Origin: Dankookia rubra
GTDB lineage: Bacteria > Pseudomonadota > Alphaproteobacteria > Acetobacterales > Acetobacteraceae
DNA length: 64,000 bases
Assembly: GCF_004355005.1 (NCBI RefSeq)
Contig: NZ_SMSJ01000003.1
Span: 124,001-188,000 of the forward strand
Reading direction: 5' to 3'
Below are positions 44,895 through 52,690 of this stretch, in pieces (within the stretch, counting starts at the first letter, position 1; each line of letters begins with the position of its first letter). The notes below the pieces were generated by a model. The model did no database searches. It was not told where the DNA came from and was given only the letters and a program-made list of their open reading frames with translations. The translations under genes were made by a program, and so were the position numbers.

Positions 44895-46034
44895 TCACGC
44901 GACCCGCTCCCCGGCCCGCCAGACCTGGCGGACGAAGGGCAGCTCGCCGATGGCGGCGACACGCGCCAGGTCGGCCCGCAGCCCCGCCTCCAGCCGGCCG
45001 CGATCGGCAAGCCGCACCATCCGCGCCGGCGCATCGGTCAGCATGGCGACCGCGGCGGGCAGGCTGATTCCGGTCTCGGCGGCCGAGCGCCAGGCCGCCT
45101 CGACCAGCGCGGCCGGAACATAGTCGCTGGCCAGCGCGTCCACCGCACCGGCGCGGATCATCTCGGCGGCCGAGACGTTGCCGGAATGGCTGCCGCCGCG
45201 GACGATGTTGGGCGCGCCGGCGATGACCGCGACGCCGATCCGCTTCGCCTCCAGCGCGGCATCCATCACCACCGGGAATTCGCTGATGCGGATGCCGTCC
45301 TCGGCATTCTGCGCCACCGCATCGACGCTGTCGTCGTCATGCGAGGCGAGCGGCAGGTCGCGATGGGCGAGGCGCCGCAGCAGCCAGCGCCGCTGCGGCT
45401 CCCGCAGCCGGGCGCGCTGCTCCAGCAAAGCTTCGATCCGGGTAGTCACCTCGGCCTCCGAGAGCTGCATCTGGCGCTGCCGCATGGCGCGGTAGCGGGC
45501 GATGTCACGGTACTGGCCGACTCCGGGCGAATGGTCCATCAGGCTGGCCATCAGCACCCGCGGATGGTCCGCCACCGGGTCGAGCGCCTGCGGCATGTCC
45601 TGCGCCGGCAGCTCGCAGCGGAGGTGAAGGAAATGCTCCGCCTTCAGCAGCCCGGTATCGCCCAGCGCATCCAGGTCGCGGACGCCGTCGAGGAAGGTCT
45701 GGCCGCGCCCGGCATCGAAGCCGAGATCGCCGAGGCAGAGCGCGTCCAGCACCGTGGTCACGCCGGCCGCGGCGCATTGCGCGTCATGCGCCAGCATGGC
45801 GGACCGGCTGGGCCAGCGGGCATTAGCGCGCGGCAGCACCTGGCGTTCCAGGTTGTCGGTATGGACGTCGACCACCCCGGGAATCAGGTGGTTGCCCTCG
45901 AGATCCTCGGCCGCGCTCAGGTGGCTGCGGCCCGGCTGGACCTCGGCGATGAGCTTGCCGCGGAGCAGGATGGTGCCCGCGATCACCTCCGCCGGCAGGA
46001 CCAGCCGGGCATTGGTGAGGATGGTTTCCTTCAT
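44895..46034 (-). CDS. phnM: Alpha-D-ribose 1-methylphosphonate 5-triphosphate diphosphatase
   Basis: Amidohydrolase-superfamily enzyme of the C-P lyase pathway, 379 residues. It removes pyrophosphate from the ribose 1-alkylphosphonate 5-triphosphate made by PhnGHI(L). Metal-site motifs are VDVHTDNLERQVLPR at about 54-68, SHDDDS, GAPNIVRGGSHSGN and ASDYVP, all as in E. coli PhnM. Its start overlaps the phnL stop by 4 bases (ATGA). A second, more distant PhnM is encoded at 51421-52566; this one is in the operon and closer to the characterised enzyme. Confidence 0.93.
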   Translation of the reverse strand: MKETILTNARLVLPAEVIAGTILLRGKLIAEVQPGRSHLSAAEDLEGNHLIPGVVDVHTDNLERQVLPRANARWPSRSAMLAHDAQCAAAGVTTVLDALCLGDLGFDAGRGQTFLDGVRDLDALGDTGLLKAEHFLHLRCELPAQDMPQALDPVADHPRVLMASLMDHSPGVGQYRDIARYRAMRQRQMQLSEAEVTTRIEALLEQRARLREPQRRWLLRRLAHRDLPLASHDDDSVDAVAQNAEDGIRISEFPVVMDAALEAKRIGVAVIAGAPNIVRGGSHSGNVSAAEMIRAGAVDALASDYVPAALVEAAWRSAAETGISLPAAVAMLTDAPARMVRLADRGRLEAGLRADLARVAAIGELPFVRQVWRAGERVA

Positions 46035-46729
46035 GCCGCGGCCTGCATGGGGGTGACCTCGAAGAGCCGGTCGGCGACCTGGTCGCGGACCTCGGTGTCG
46101 TGGAAGATGCCGATGATGGCGGCGCCCGAGCGCTTGGCCTCCTCGATCAGTCCGATGACCACGGCGCGGTTGCCCGCGTCAAGGCTGGCGGTGGGCTCGT
46201 CCAGCAGCAGCACCGGATAGTGCGGCGCGAAGCCGCGCGCCAGGTTCACCCGCTGCTGCTCGCCGCCGGAGAAGGTGGCGGGCGGCAGGCCGTGCAGCCG
46301 GGCCGGCAGGTTCAGCCTGGCGAGCAGCGCGGCGGCGCGGGCGCGGGCCGGCTCCTGCGGCAGGCCGCGCGCGGCGAGCGGCTCGGCGACGATGTCGAGG
46401 GTCGGCACGCGCGGGATGACGCGCAGAAACTGGCTGACGTAACCGAGCGTGTCGCGCCGGACCTCCCGCACCAGCCGCGCGTCGGCGGCGGCGAGGTCCA
46501 CCACCGCGTGCCGGTGGCGGAGCAGGATGCGGCCCTCGCCGGCGCCGTAATTGCCGTAGAGGCAGCGCATCAGCGTGGACTTCCCGGCACCGGAGGCCCC
46601 GGCCAGGGCAACGCATTCGCCGGGCCGGACTTCGAGCTCGACCCCGCGCAGCACCGGAATATGGGTGCCGCCCTGCAGGTGCAGGGTGAAACCCTTGCCG
46701 AGGCCTTCGGTCCGCAGCGCCCAGTTCAT
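46031..46729 (-). CDS. phnL: C-P lyase complex ATP-binding protein PhnL
   Basis: ABC-type ATPase of 232 residues with no transport role; known work shows it associates with the C-P lyase core and is needed for the pathway. Walker A is in AGASGAGKSTL, the signature FSGGEQQR and Walker B VLLLDEPTASLD. The N-terminal LRTEGLGKGFTLHLQGG is typical of PhnL. It overlaps phnK upstream and phnM downstream by 4 bases each. Confidence 0.93.
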   Translation of the reverse strand: MNWALRTEGLGKGFTLHLQGGTHIPVLRGVELEVRPGECVALAGASGAGKSTLMRCLYGNYGAGEGRILLRHRHAVVDLAAADARLVREVRRDTLGYVSQFLRVIPRVPTLDIVAEPLAARGLPQEPARARAAALLARLNLPARLHGLPPATFSGGEQQRVNLARGFAPHYPVLLLDEPTASLDAGNRAVVIGLIEEAKRSGAAIIGIFHDTEVRDQVADRLFEVTPMQAAA

Positions 46730-47499
46730 GCCGCCAGCACCGAGGCGACGAGGAGCTGGGTGTACTCATGCTGCGGATCGTCCAGCACCCGGTCGGTCAG
46801 CCCTTCCTCCACCACCCGGCCCTGGCGCATCACCAGCATCCGGTGCGCCAGCAGCCGCGCCGCGGCGATGTCGTGCGTCACCAGCAGCACGGCGAGGCCG
46901 AGATCGGCGACCAGCGCGCGGATCAGGTCGAGCAGCCGGGCCTGCACCGAGACGTCGAGGCCGCCGGTCGGCTCGTCCATGAAGACCAGCCGGGGATGCG
47001 TCACCAGGGTGCGGGCGATCTGCAGCCGCTGCTGCATGCCACCGGAAAAGGTGCGCGGCAGCCCGTCGATCCGGGCCGGGTCGATCTCGACCCGCTGCAG
47101 CCATTCGACCGCCTCGGCGCGGATCGCGCCGTAGTGGCGGGCGCCGGTGGCCATCAGCCGCTCGCCGATATTGCCACCGGCGGAGACGCCGAGGCGGAGC
47201 CCGTCGCGCGGGTTCTGGTGGACGAAGCCCCAGTCGGTGCGGTGCAGCCGCCGCATCGCGGCTTCCGGCATGGCCTGCACCGCATGGGCCGCGCCGGCGG
47301 GGTCGCGGTAGAGCACCTCCCCCGCATCCGGCCGCAGCAGGCCGGACAGCACGCGCAGCAGCGTGGTCTTGCCGGAGCCGGATTCGCCGACGATGGCGAC
47401 GACCTCGCCCGGCCAGATCGACAGGGCCACGTCGTCGAGCGCGGCGACCGGGCCGTAGCGGAGCGAGAGGCCGGTGGCCTCGAGCAGCGCCGCGCTCAT
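46726..47499 (-). CDS. phnK: C-P lyase complex ATP-binding protein PhnK
   Basis: 257-residue ABC ATPase that docks on PhnJ of the C-P lyase core. Walker A is GESGSGKTT, the signature FSGGMQQR and Walker B LVFMDEPTGGLDVS. The segment DWGFVHQNPRDGLRLGVSAG is characteristic of PhnK rather than of peptide-transporter ATPases. It overlaps phnJ and phnL by 4 bases each, so phnJKLM is translationally coupled throughout. Confidence 0.93.
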   Translation of the reverse strand: MSAALLEATGLSLRYGPVAALDDVALSIWPGEVVAIVGESGSGKTTLLRVLSGLLRPDAGEVLYRDPAGAAHAVQAMPEAAMRRLHRTDWGFVHQNPRDGLRLGVSAGGNIGERLMATGARHYGAIRAEAVEWLQRVEIDPARIDGLPRTFSGGMQQRLQIARTLVTHPRLVFMDEPTGGLDVSVQARLLDLIRALVADLGLAVLLVTHDIAAARLLAHRMLVMRQGRVVEEGLTDRVLDDPQHEYTQLLVASVLAA

Positions 47500-48416
47500 T
47501 CCGCGGCCTCCCGCCCGGCCTGGCGCGTGGTGCAGTAGTCCGTGTCGGAGCAGACGAACATCCTGCCGCCGGCATCGTCGGTCACCACCTCGTCGAGATA
47601 GCTCTCCCGGCTGCCGCAGAGCGCGCAGGCGGCGTCGGCGCGGATCGGCTCGAAGGGATGGTCCTCGAAGTCGAGGCTGCGGACATCCGTGTAGGGCGGC
47701 ACCGCGTAGATCCGCTTCTCCCGCCCGGCGCCGAAGAGCTGCAGCGCCGGCATGCGGTGCATCTTCGGGTTGTCGAAGGACGGGATGGGGGAGGGCGACA
47801 TGAGATAGCGGCCGCCAACCATGACCGGGTAGTTGTAGGAGGTTGCGATATGGCCATGCCGCGCGATGTCCTCATAGAGCTTCACGTGCATCAGGCTGTA
47901 GTCGGCCAGCGCGTGCATCCGCTTCGTCTCCGCCACGCGCGGCTCCAGCCGGAACAGCGGCTCCGGCATCGGCACCTGGTAGACCAGCACCTGCCCCTCC
48001 CGCAGCGGGGTCTCGGGGATGCGGTGGCGGGTCTGGATGATGCTCGCCGCCGCGGTCCGCTCGGTCGTGGCGACGCCTGCCACCTTGGCGAAGAAGCGGC
48101 GGATGGAGACGGCGTTGGTGGTATCGTCGGCGCCCTGGTCGATGACCTTCAGCGTGTCGCCCGGGCCGATCACCGCCGCCGTCACCTGGATGCCGCCGGT
48201 GCCCCAGCCATAGGGCAGCGGCATCTCCCGGCTGCCGAAGGGGACCTGGTGACCGGGGATCGCCACCGCCTTCAGCAGGGCGCGGCGGATCATCCGCTTG
48301 GTGTTCTCGTCGAGGTAGCCGACGTTGTAGCCGGATATCTGCCCGGCCGGTCCACGGTTCCGGTGCTCGACGCCTGCAGGTGCTCCGCCCTGTGCCGATC
48401 GGATGGGCGCCGTCAT
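47496..48416 (-). CDS. phnJ: Carbon-phosphorus lyase PhnJ
   Basis: Radical-SAM enzyme that cleaves the C-P bond of ribose 1-alkylphosphonate 5-phosphate, 306 residues. The four cluster-binding Cys are Cys264, Cys267, Cys289 and Cys295; their spacing (3, 22, 6) equals that of E. coli Cys241, 244, 266 and 272. GYNVGYLDENTKRMIRRALLK near the start and GYGWGTGG-like PYGWGTGGIQ are PhnJ hallmarks. The ATG at 48416 overlaps the phnI stop by 4 bases. The N-terminus is about 20 residues longer than in E. coli. Confidence 0.95.
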   Translation of the reverse strand: MTAPIRSAQGGAPAGVEHRNRGPAGQISGYNVGYLDENTKRMIRRALLKAVAIPGHQVPFGSREMPLPYGWGTGGIQVTAAVIGPGDTLKVIDQGADDTTNAVSIRRFFAKVAGVATTERTAAASIIQTRHRIPETPLREGQVLVYQVPMPEPLFRLEPRVAETKRMHALADYSLMHVKLYEDIARHGHIATSYNYPVMVGGRYLMSPSPIPSFDNPKMHRMPALQLFGAGREKRIYAVPPYTDVRSLDFEDHPFEPIRADAACALCGSRESYLDEVVTDDAGGRMFVCSDTDYCTTRQAGREAAE

Positions 48417-49492
48417 TCCGCGGCCTCCCGCAGCGCCGTGGCCCTCAGCTGGCGGATCTTCTCGAGCTCCGACTGGAAGTCGACGTAGTGCGGCAGCTTC
48501 AGGTGCTCGACGAAGCCGGTCGCCTCCACGTTGTCGCAGTGGTAGAGCACGAATTCCTGGCTCTGGGCCGGGGCATCGGCTTCCTCGCCCAGCTCGGCGC
48601 CGCGCAGCGCGCGGTCGACCAGCGCCATGGCCATGGCCTTCCGTTCGGCATGGCCGAAGACCAGCCCGTAGCCGCGGGTGAATTGCGGCGGCTCGGTCTT
48701 CGATCCCGCGAACTGGTTGACCATCTGGCATTCCGTCACCGTGAGGTCGCCGATCTCGATGGCGAAGCCGAGCTCGGGCGGGGTGATCTCGACCGCCACC
48801 TCGCCCATGCGGATCTCGCCGACGAAGGGATGTGCGTTGCCGTAGCCGCGCTGGGTCGAATAGCCGAGCGCCAGCAGGAAGCCCTCATCGCCGCGCGCCA
48901 GCGCCTGCAGCCGCAGCGGCCGTTCCGCGGGGAAGGCCAGCGGCTCGCGCGTCAGGTCGGGTGGCGGGGCGTCCGAGGCCGCCTCGGCCTGCATCAGGCC
49001 TTCCTGCGCCAGGATGCCGGTGACCCGCGGCATGGACGCCGCCTCGGCCGCGGCCTGCGGTGCGGGCGGCGGCGGCTCGCCGGCCGCGGCCAGCGCGAAG
49101 TCCAGGAGACGGTGGGTATAGTCGAAGGTCGGCCCCAGCACCTGGCCGCCCGGCAGGTCCTTGTAGGTGGCGCTGATCCGCCGGCGGATCCGCATGGCGC
49201 CGGTGTCGAGCGGCTCGCTCCCGGCGAAGCGGGGCAGGGTGGTGCGATAGGCGCGCAGCAGGAAGGCGGCCTCGATCAGGTCGCCGCGCGCCTGCTTGAT
49301 GGCGAGAGCTGCCAGGCCGCGGTCGTGGCAGGCGCCCTCCGCCATCACCCGGTCCACCGCGAGGCCGAGCTGCTGGCCGATCTGCTCGACCGTCAGTTCC
49401 GGCAGCGCCGGATCGCCACGGCGTTCCTCGGCCAGCCAGGCATGCGCGGCATCGATCGCCGCCTCGCCACCCTTGACGGCAACATAGGCCAT
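48413..49492 (-). CDS. phnI: C-P lyase core subunit PhnI
   Basis: 359-residue nucleosidase subunit that, with PhnG, PhnH and PhnL, swaps the adenine of ATP for alkylphosphonate. It begins MAYVAVKGGEAAIDAAHAWL, as in the family, and ends with the conserved PHYVDFQSELEKIRQLR region. The middle (about 130-175) has a Pro/Ala-rich insertion APPAP-like between conserved blocks. I chose the ATG at 49492, which shares one base with the phnH stop (TGATG). Confidence 0.93.
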   Translation of the reverse strand: MAYVAVKGGEAAIDAAHAWLAEERRGDPALPELTVEQIGQQLGLAVDRVMAEGACHDRGLAALAIKQARGDLIEAAFLLRAYRTTLPRFAGSEPLDTGAMRIRRRISATYKDLPGGQVLGPTFDYTHRLLDFALAAAGEPPPPAPQAAAEAASMPRVTGILAQEGLMQAEAASDAPPPDLTREPLAFPAERPLRLQALARGDEGFLLALGYSTQRGYGNAHPFVGEIRMGEVAVEITPPELGFAIEIGDLTVTECQMVNQFAGSKTEPPQFTRGYGLVFGHAERKAMAMALVDRALRGAELGEEADAPAQSQEFVLYHCDNVEATGFVEHLKLPHYVDFQSELEKIRQLRATALREAAE

Positions 49493-50079
49493 CAGCCGAT
49501 CTCCAATGCGGTGGTGCGGGGCAGGGCGGCCAGCCGGTCGCCGGCGCAGAGCAAGAGGTCGATGCCGCAGGGGAAGCGCGCTCGGTTGCCCTGCCACGCC
49601 GCGGCGAAGCCCTCCGGCAGGCCGGTGACGCGCAGCCAGTGGGCATGCTCGATTCCCGGCCCGGTCAGGCGCCACCCATCGCCCTCCTCCAGCGCCGCGA
49701 CCTCAAGGATCAGCGTGGCGGAGCGGTGCGGCTCCTCATCGGTGCCCTGGGCGAGGTCGCGCAACGCCGGCGGCGGGCCGCTGGCCAGCAAGAAGGCGGC
49801 CTCGGCCGGGGCGGCGACGATCGGCGCGCCGGCATGGAAGCGCAGCCAGGCCTCGGCCGCGGCACCGGCATCCAGCCAGACCGGGGTATCCGCATCCGAC
49901 AGCGTCAGCAGCACCGCCGCCGCCGCGGCCCCGAGCGGCGCCGGCGGCGCCAGCGGCGGCGAGAGCCCGGCCAGCCGCTGCACCCGGCCCGGCCGCGACA
50001 TGGCATCCAGCACCGCGCGGAAGCAGCGCTGCGCATCGAGCACCGGCTCGCCGAAGCCAGCGGTCAATGTGCCGGTCAT
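49492..50079 (-). CDS. phnH: C-P lyase core subunit PhnH
   Basis: 195-residue PLP-transferase-like fold subunit of the PhnGHIJ core; it lacks PLP-binding residues in characterised members. FRAVLDAMSRPGRVQRLAGL near residues 20-39 and LPEGFAAAWQGNRARFPCGID near the C-terminus are the family blocks. Its start codon lies in the second half of a 26-bp tandem duplication separating it from phnG by 22 bp. The duplication appears to have broken an original 4-base stop-start overlap. Confidence 0.92.
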   Translation of the reverse strand: MTGTLTAGFGEPVLDAQRCFRAVLDAMSRPGRVQRLAGLSPPLAPPAPLGAAAAAVLLTLSDADTPVWLDAGAAAEAWLRFHAGAPIVAAPAEAAFLLASGPPPALRDLAQGTDEEPHRSATLILEVAALEEGDGWRLTGPGIEHAHWLRVTGLPEGFAAAWQGNRARFPCGIDLLLCAGDRLAALPRTTALEIG

Positions 50080-50126
50080 CGCATGGTCGCCGTTGTGATG
50101 GTCATCGCATGGTTGCCATTGTGAAG
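50075..50126. repeat. 26-bp tandem duplication at the phnG-phnH junction
   Basis: Two adjacent 26-bp copies, 50075-50100 and 50101-50126, agree at 23 of 26 positions (differences C/T, G/A, T/A). Each begins GTCATCGCATGGT and contains, on the minus strand, ATGCGATGACC. phnG ends at the TGA in the first minus-strand copy and phnH begins at the ATG in the second. Confidence 0.9.
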
Positions 50127-50578
50127 AACTGCACCCGCGTCGCCGCCGCCCTGGCCGCGTCCCGCGCCGCGCGGGCGGCCTGGGCGGCGGCCAGCGGCTC
50201 GATCACCGCCGCCAGCAGGCTGGCCTGGCGCCCGGGATCCTGCAGCGCGGCGTCGAGCACCGCGGCGATCTCCGCCTGGCCGGCATCGCGGCCGGCGACA
50301 TAGGCATGGCCGACCGTGCCGTCGTCGAGGGTGATGCTGCAGCGGGTGACCGTCAGCTCGCCGAGGTTGAAGGGCGCACCGTCGCCGCCCTGCCGGCCGC
50401 GGGCCATGACCAGCCCGGTCTCCGGGCCGCGCAGCCGGCGATGCGCCGGCAAGGGCGGGGCTGCCTGCAGCAGGCTGGCGATCTCGGCGCGGCTCGCCCG
50501 TGCCAGGATGCCCATCCAGCAGCGCCGGGCGGCGCTCGCGGTCGGGGCGGGGTTCGGCGCGTCGGCTGCCAGGCTCAT
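50102..50578 (-). CDS. phnG: C-P lyase core subunit PhnG
   Basis: 158-residue subunit of the C-P lyase core and first gene of the operon. RCWMGILARASRAEI at about 19-33 and GDGAPFNLGELTVTRCSITL at about 65-84 match the PhnG pattern. The C-terminal FFTMATMR differs from its usual end only by a few residues. Its start is only about 9 bp downstream of a predicted -10 box, so the transcript may have almost no leader. Confidence 0.92.
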   Translation of the reverse strand: MSLAADAPNPAPTASAARRCWMGILARASRAEIASLLQAAPPLPAHRRLRGPETGLVMARGRQGGDGAPFNLGELTVTRCSITLDDGTVGHAYVAGRDAGQAEIAAVLDAALQDPGRQASLLAAVIEPLAAAQAARAARDAARAAATRVQFFTMATMR

Positions 50579-50586
50579 GGCTTCGT

Positions 50587-50615
50587 CTATAAAGGTCTAG
50601 ACAAGTAGATGTCTA
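50587..50615 (-). promoter_or_regulatory. Candidate phnG promoter
   Basis: On the minus strand TAGACA (plus 50610-50615) and TTATAG (plus 50587-50592) are separated by exactly 17 bp, resembling sigma-70 boxes (5 of 6 to TTGACA; weaker -10). The expected start point is at or within a few bases of the phnG ATG at 50578. The PhnF-type palindrome fills the spacer and the -35 box. Confidence 0.45.
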
Positions 50616-50616
50616 G
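50597..50616. promoter_or_regulatory. Putative PhnF operator
   Basis: CTAGACA and TGTCTAG form perfect 7-bp arms around a 6-bp spacer, extended by GG and CC outside. The palindrome sits in the 78 bp between divergent phnG and phnF. GntR/HutC regulators such as PhnF bind palindromes of this size, and TCTAGACA-like half-sites suit the family. Binding would cover the predicted phnG promoter, implying repression. Confidence 0.6.
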
Positions 50617-50656
50617 CCGGATATCCAGCAGGCATGTGCCATGGCAGGCTGCGCGC

Positions 50657-51418
50657 ATGCTTGAAACTTCCATGACAGGTGCGGAGGCCAGCGCCTCGCC
50701 GCTGGCGCGCGGCCAGGGCGTCGCGCTCTGGCGGCAGATCGCCGGCGCGCTGGAACAGCGGATCGGCGCCGTCCCCTTGCTGCCCGGCACGCGCCTGCCG
50801 ACGGAAGCGGAGCTTTCCGCCCGCTTCGGCGTGAACCGCCACACCGTCCGCCGCGCCATGGAGGAATTGCAGGCCCGCGGCCTGGTGCGGATCGAGCAGG
50901 GCCGCGGCAGCTTCGTCGCCGAGGACGTGCTGGAATACCCGCTCGGCCCGCGCACCCGTTTCTCCGAGACCATCCGCCGGCAGAACCGCGAGCCGCAGGG
51001 CCGTATCCTGCGGCTGGAGGAGATCGACGCGGACGGCCTGGTGGCCGAGGCGCTGAAGCTGCGCCGCAACCGCCCCGTGGTCATCGCCGAGCGGCTCGGC
51101 CTGGTGGACGGCCGCCCGGTGGTGCTCGGCGCGCACTACTTCTCCGTCGCCCGCTTCCCCGGCATCGCCCGCCTGCTGGCCGAGAACGCCTCCATCACCC
51201 ATGCGCTGGCCGCGCTCGGCGTCGCCGACTACCGGCGGCTCACGACCCGCATCACCGCCCGCATGCCGACCGCCGAGGAAGCCACCGTGCTGGAGCAGTC
51301 GCGCACCCGGCCGGTGCTGGTGACCGAGGCGGTCAACGTGGACAATGCCGGCGAGCCCGTCGAGTTGAGCGTCGCCTGCTATGCCGCGGGCCGCATGCAG
51401 ATCCTGGTGGAAAGCTGA
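50657..51418 (+). CDS. phnF: GntR-family phosphonate regulator PhnF
   Basis: HutC-subfamily GntR repressor, 253 residues from the ATG at 50657. The winged HTH is at about 22-85, with LPTEAELSARFGVNRHTVRRA as the recognition region and GRGSFVAEDVLEYPLG as the wing and linker. The C-terminal UTRA ligand domain runs from about 100 to 250. It probably represses the phn genes and is released by a pathway metabolite. The in-frame ATG at 50609 lies inside the palindromic operator, so I consider the later start more likely; 50672 is also possible. It is followed 2 bp later by the second phnM. Confidence 0.9.
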   Translation: MLETSMTGAEASASPLARGQGVALWRQIAGALEQRIGAVPLLPGTRLPTEAELSARFGVNRHTVRRAMEELQARGLVRIEQGRGSFVAEDVLEYPLGPRTRFSETIRRQNREPQGRILRLEEIDADGLVAEALKLRRNRPVVIAERLGLVDGRPVVLGAHYFSVARFPGIARLLAENASITHALAALGVADYRRLTTRITARMPTAEEATVLEQSRTRPVLVTEAVNVDNAGEPVELSVACYAAGRMQILVES

Positions 51419-51420
51419 GC

Positions 51421-52566
51421 ATGGAAGAACGGGCCTGGCGGATTGCCGGCGGCGCCGCGCTGCTGGACGGCGCGCTGCGCCGGGCTGACCTGGCGCTGGC
51501 GGAAGGCCTGGTTGCCGAGGCCGCGCCGGATGCGAGGCTGCTGGATGCGCGCGGCCTGCTGGTGCTGCCCGGGCTGGTCGACATCCATGGCGACGCGCAT
51601 GAGCGCAGCCTGCAGCCGCGGCCGGGCATCGGCTTTCCCGTGGATCTCGCGCTGCGCGACACCGCGACGCAGTTGCTGGGCTGCGGCATCACCACGGCCT
51701 ATCTCGGCGTCACCCTGTCCTGGGAGCCGGGGCTGCGCTCGCTCGAGACCTGGCGGCTGCTGATGGCGGCGCTCGACGCGGCGCGGCCGGGCCTCGCGCC
51801 CGACCTGCGGGTGCATCTGCGGTTCGAGGCCGACAACCTGGATGCGCTGGACGACGCGCTGGCCGACATCGCCGCGGGCCGGGTGCATCTGCTCGGCTTC
51901 AATGACCACACGCCCTCGATCGTCCGAAAGCTCGGCAGCGAGAAGGAGGTGGCGAAATATGCCGGCCGCGCCGGCATGGCGCCCGCCGAGTTTCGCGTGC
52001 TGGCCGAGCGGGTCGCGGCGCGCCGGGGCGAGGTGCCGGCGGCGCGCGAACGGCTGGCGGCGGCGGCACGGGCGGCGGGCCTGCCCATGCTGAGCCATGA
52101 CGACGCGTCGCTCGAGGACCGCGCGCATTACCGCGGCCATGGCGCCCGCATCTGCGAATTCCCGATGGCCGAGGCGGTCGCCGCCGATGCCCGCGTGCAT
52201 GGCGAGGCGGTGGTGATGGGCGCGCCCAACGTGGTGCGGGGCGGCAGCCATCTCGGCTGGGCCAGCGCCGCGCCGCTGGCCGAACGCGGCCTGGTGACGG
52301 TGCTGGCCAGCGACTATCACTGGCCGGCGCTGCTGGAGGCGCCCTTCGCCATGGCGCGGCGCGGCCGGATGGACCTGGCGGCGGCCTGGGCGCTGGTCTC
52401 GGCCAACCCGGCCGCGGCGGCCGGGCTGGGGGACCGCGGCGCGCTGCGGCCGGGGCTGCGGGGCGATGTGGTGGTGGTCGATCCGGCCGGGCCCAGCGTG
52501 GTCGCCGTGTTCAGCGCCGGGCGGTTGGCGCAGTTGACGGCGGCGGGCGCGGCGCGGCTGGGCTAG
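51421..52566 (+). CDS. phnM: Second PhnM-like diphosphatase
   Basis: 381-residue PhnM-family amidohydrolase, co-transcribed with phnF (2-bp gap). Metal-site blocks are intact: VDIHGDAHERSLQPRPG, SHDDAS, GAPNVVRGGSHLGW and ASDYHWP. Between them it differs strongly from the phnM at 44895, for example TTAYLGVTLSWEPGLRS where that one has TTVLDALCLGDLG. It may act on a different phosphonate-ribose intermediate or be a divergent paralogue; the intact motifs argue against decay. A strong terminator starts 2 bases after its stop. Confidence 0.88.
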   Translation: MEERAWRIAGGAALLDGALRRADLALAEGLVAEAAPDARLLDARGLLVLPGLVDIHGDAHERSLQPRPGIGFPVDLALRDTATQLLGCGITTAYLGVTLSWEPGLRSLETWRLLMAALDAARPGLAPDLRVHLRFEADNLDALDDALADIAAGRVHLLGFNDHTPSIVRKLGSEKEVAKYAGRAGMAPAEFRVLAERVAARRGEVPAARERLAAAARAAGLPMLSHDDASLEDRAHYRGHGARICEFPMAEAVAADARVHGEAVVMGAPNVVRGGSHLGWASAAPLAERGLVTVLASDYHWPALLEAPFAMARRGRMDLAAAWALVSANPAAAAGLGDRGALRPGLRGDVVVVDPAGPSVVAVFSAGRLAQLTAAGAARLG

Positions 52567-52567
52567 G

Positions 52568-52611
52568 AAGGTTGGGGAGGGAAAAGCATTCCCTCCCCAA
52601 CCTTTCTTTTT
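52568..52611 (+). terminator. Rho-independent terminator after the second phnM
   Basis: Perfect 16-bp stem AAGGTTGGGGAGGGAA (52568-52583) and TTCCCTCCCCAACCTT (52589-52604), loop AAGCA, followed by TCTTTTT. It starts 2 bases after the stop codon at 52566 and ends the phnF-phnM transcript. It is also the distal end of dispersed module copy 2. Confidence 0.92.
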
Positions 52612-52690
52612 GTGGGTCGGCACTCGTCGCGCGGAGGGTACCGACTCACAGGAATAGATGAGGGGGCCGGGGGAGAATATACCTTCTACT
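52568..52690 (-). repeat. Dispersed 3'-end module, full copy 2
   Basis: Reverse-oriented copy of the element at 42207-42331. Read on the minus strand it runs GGAGTAGAAGGTATATTCTC, CCCCCTCATCTATTCCTGTGAGTC, a GCGCGACGA part and CGACCCACAAAAAG, then the long hairpin. The TAG stop codon of the oxidoreductase gene lies inside its first bases. The phnM terminator on the plus strand is its last part. Confidence 0.85.

Noticed and set aside
50609-51418. Longer PhnF start at 50609
   Set aside because: This ATG lies inside the palindromic operator and adds 16 residues before the usual GntR start.
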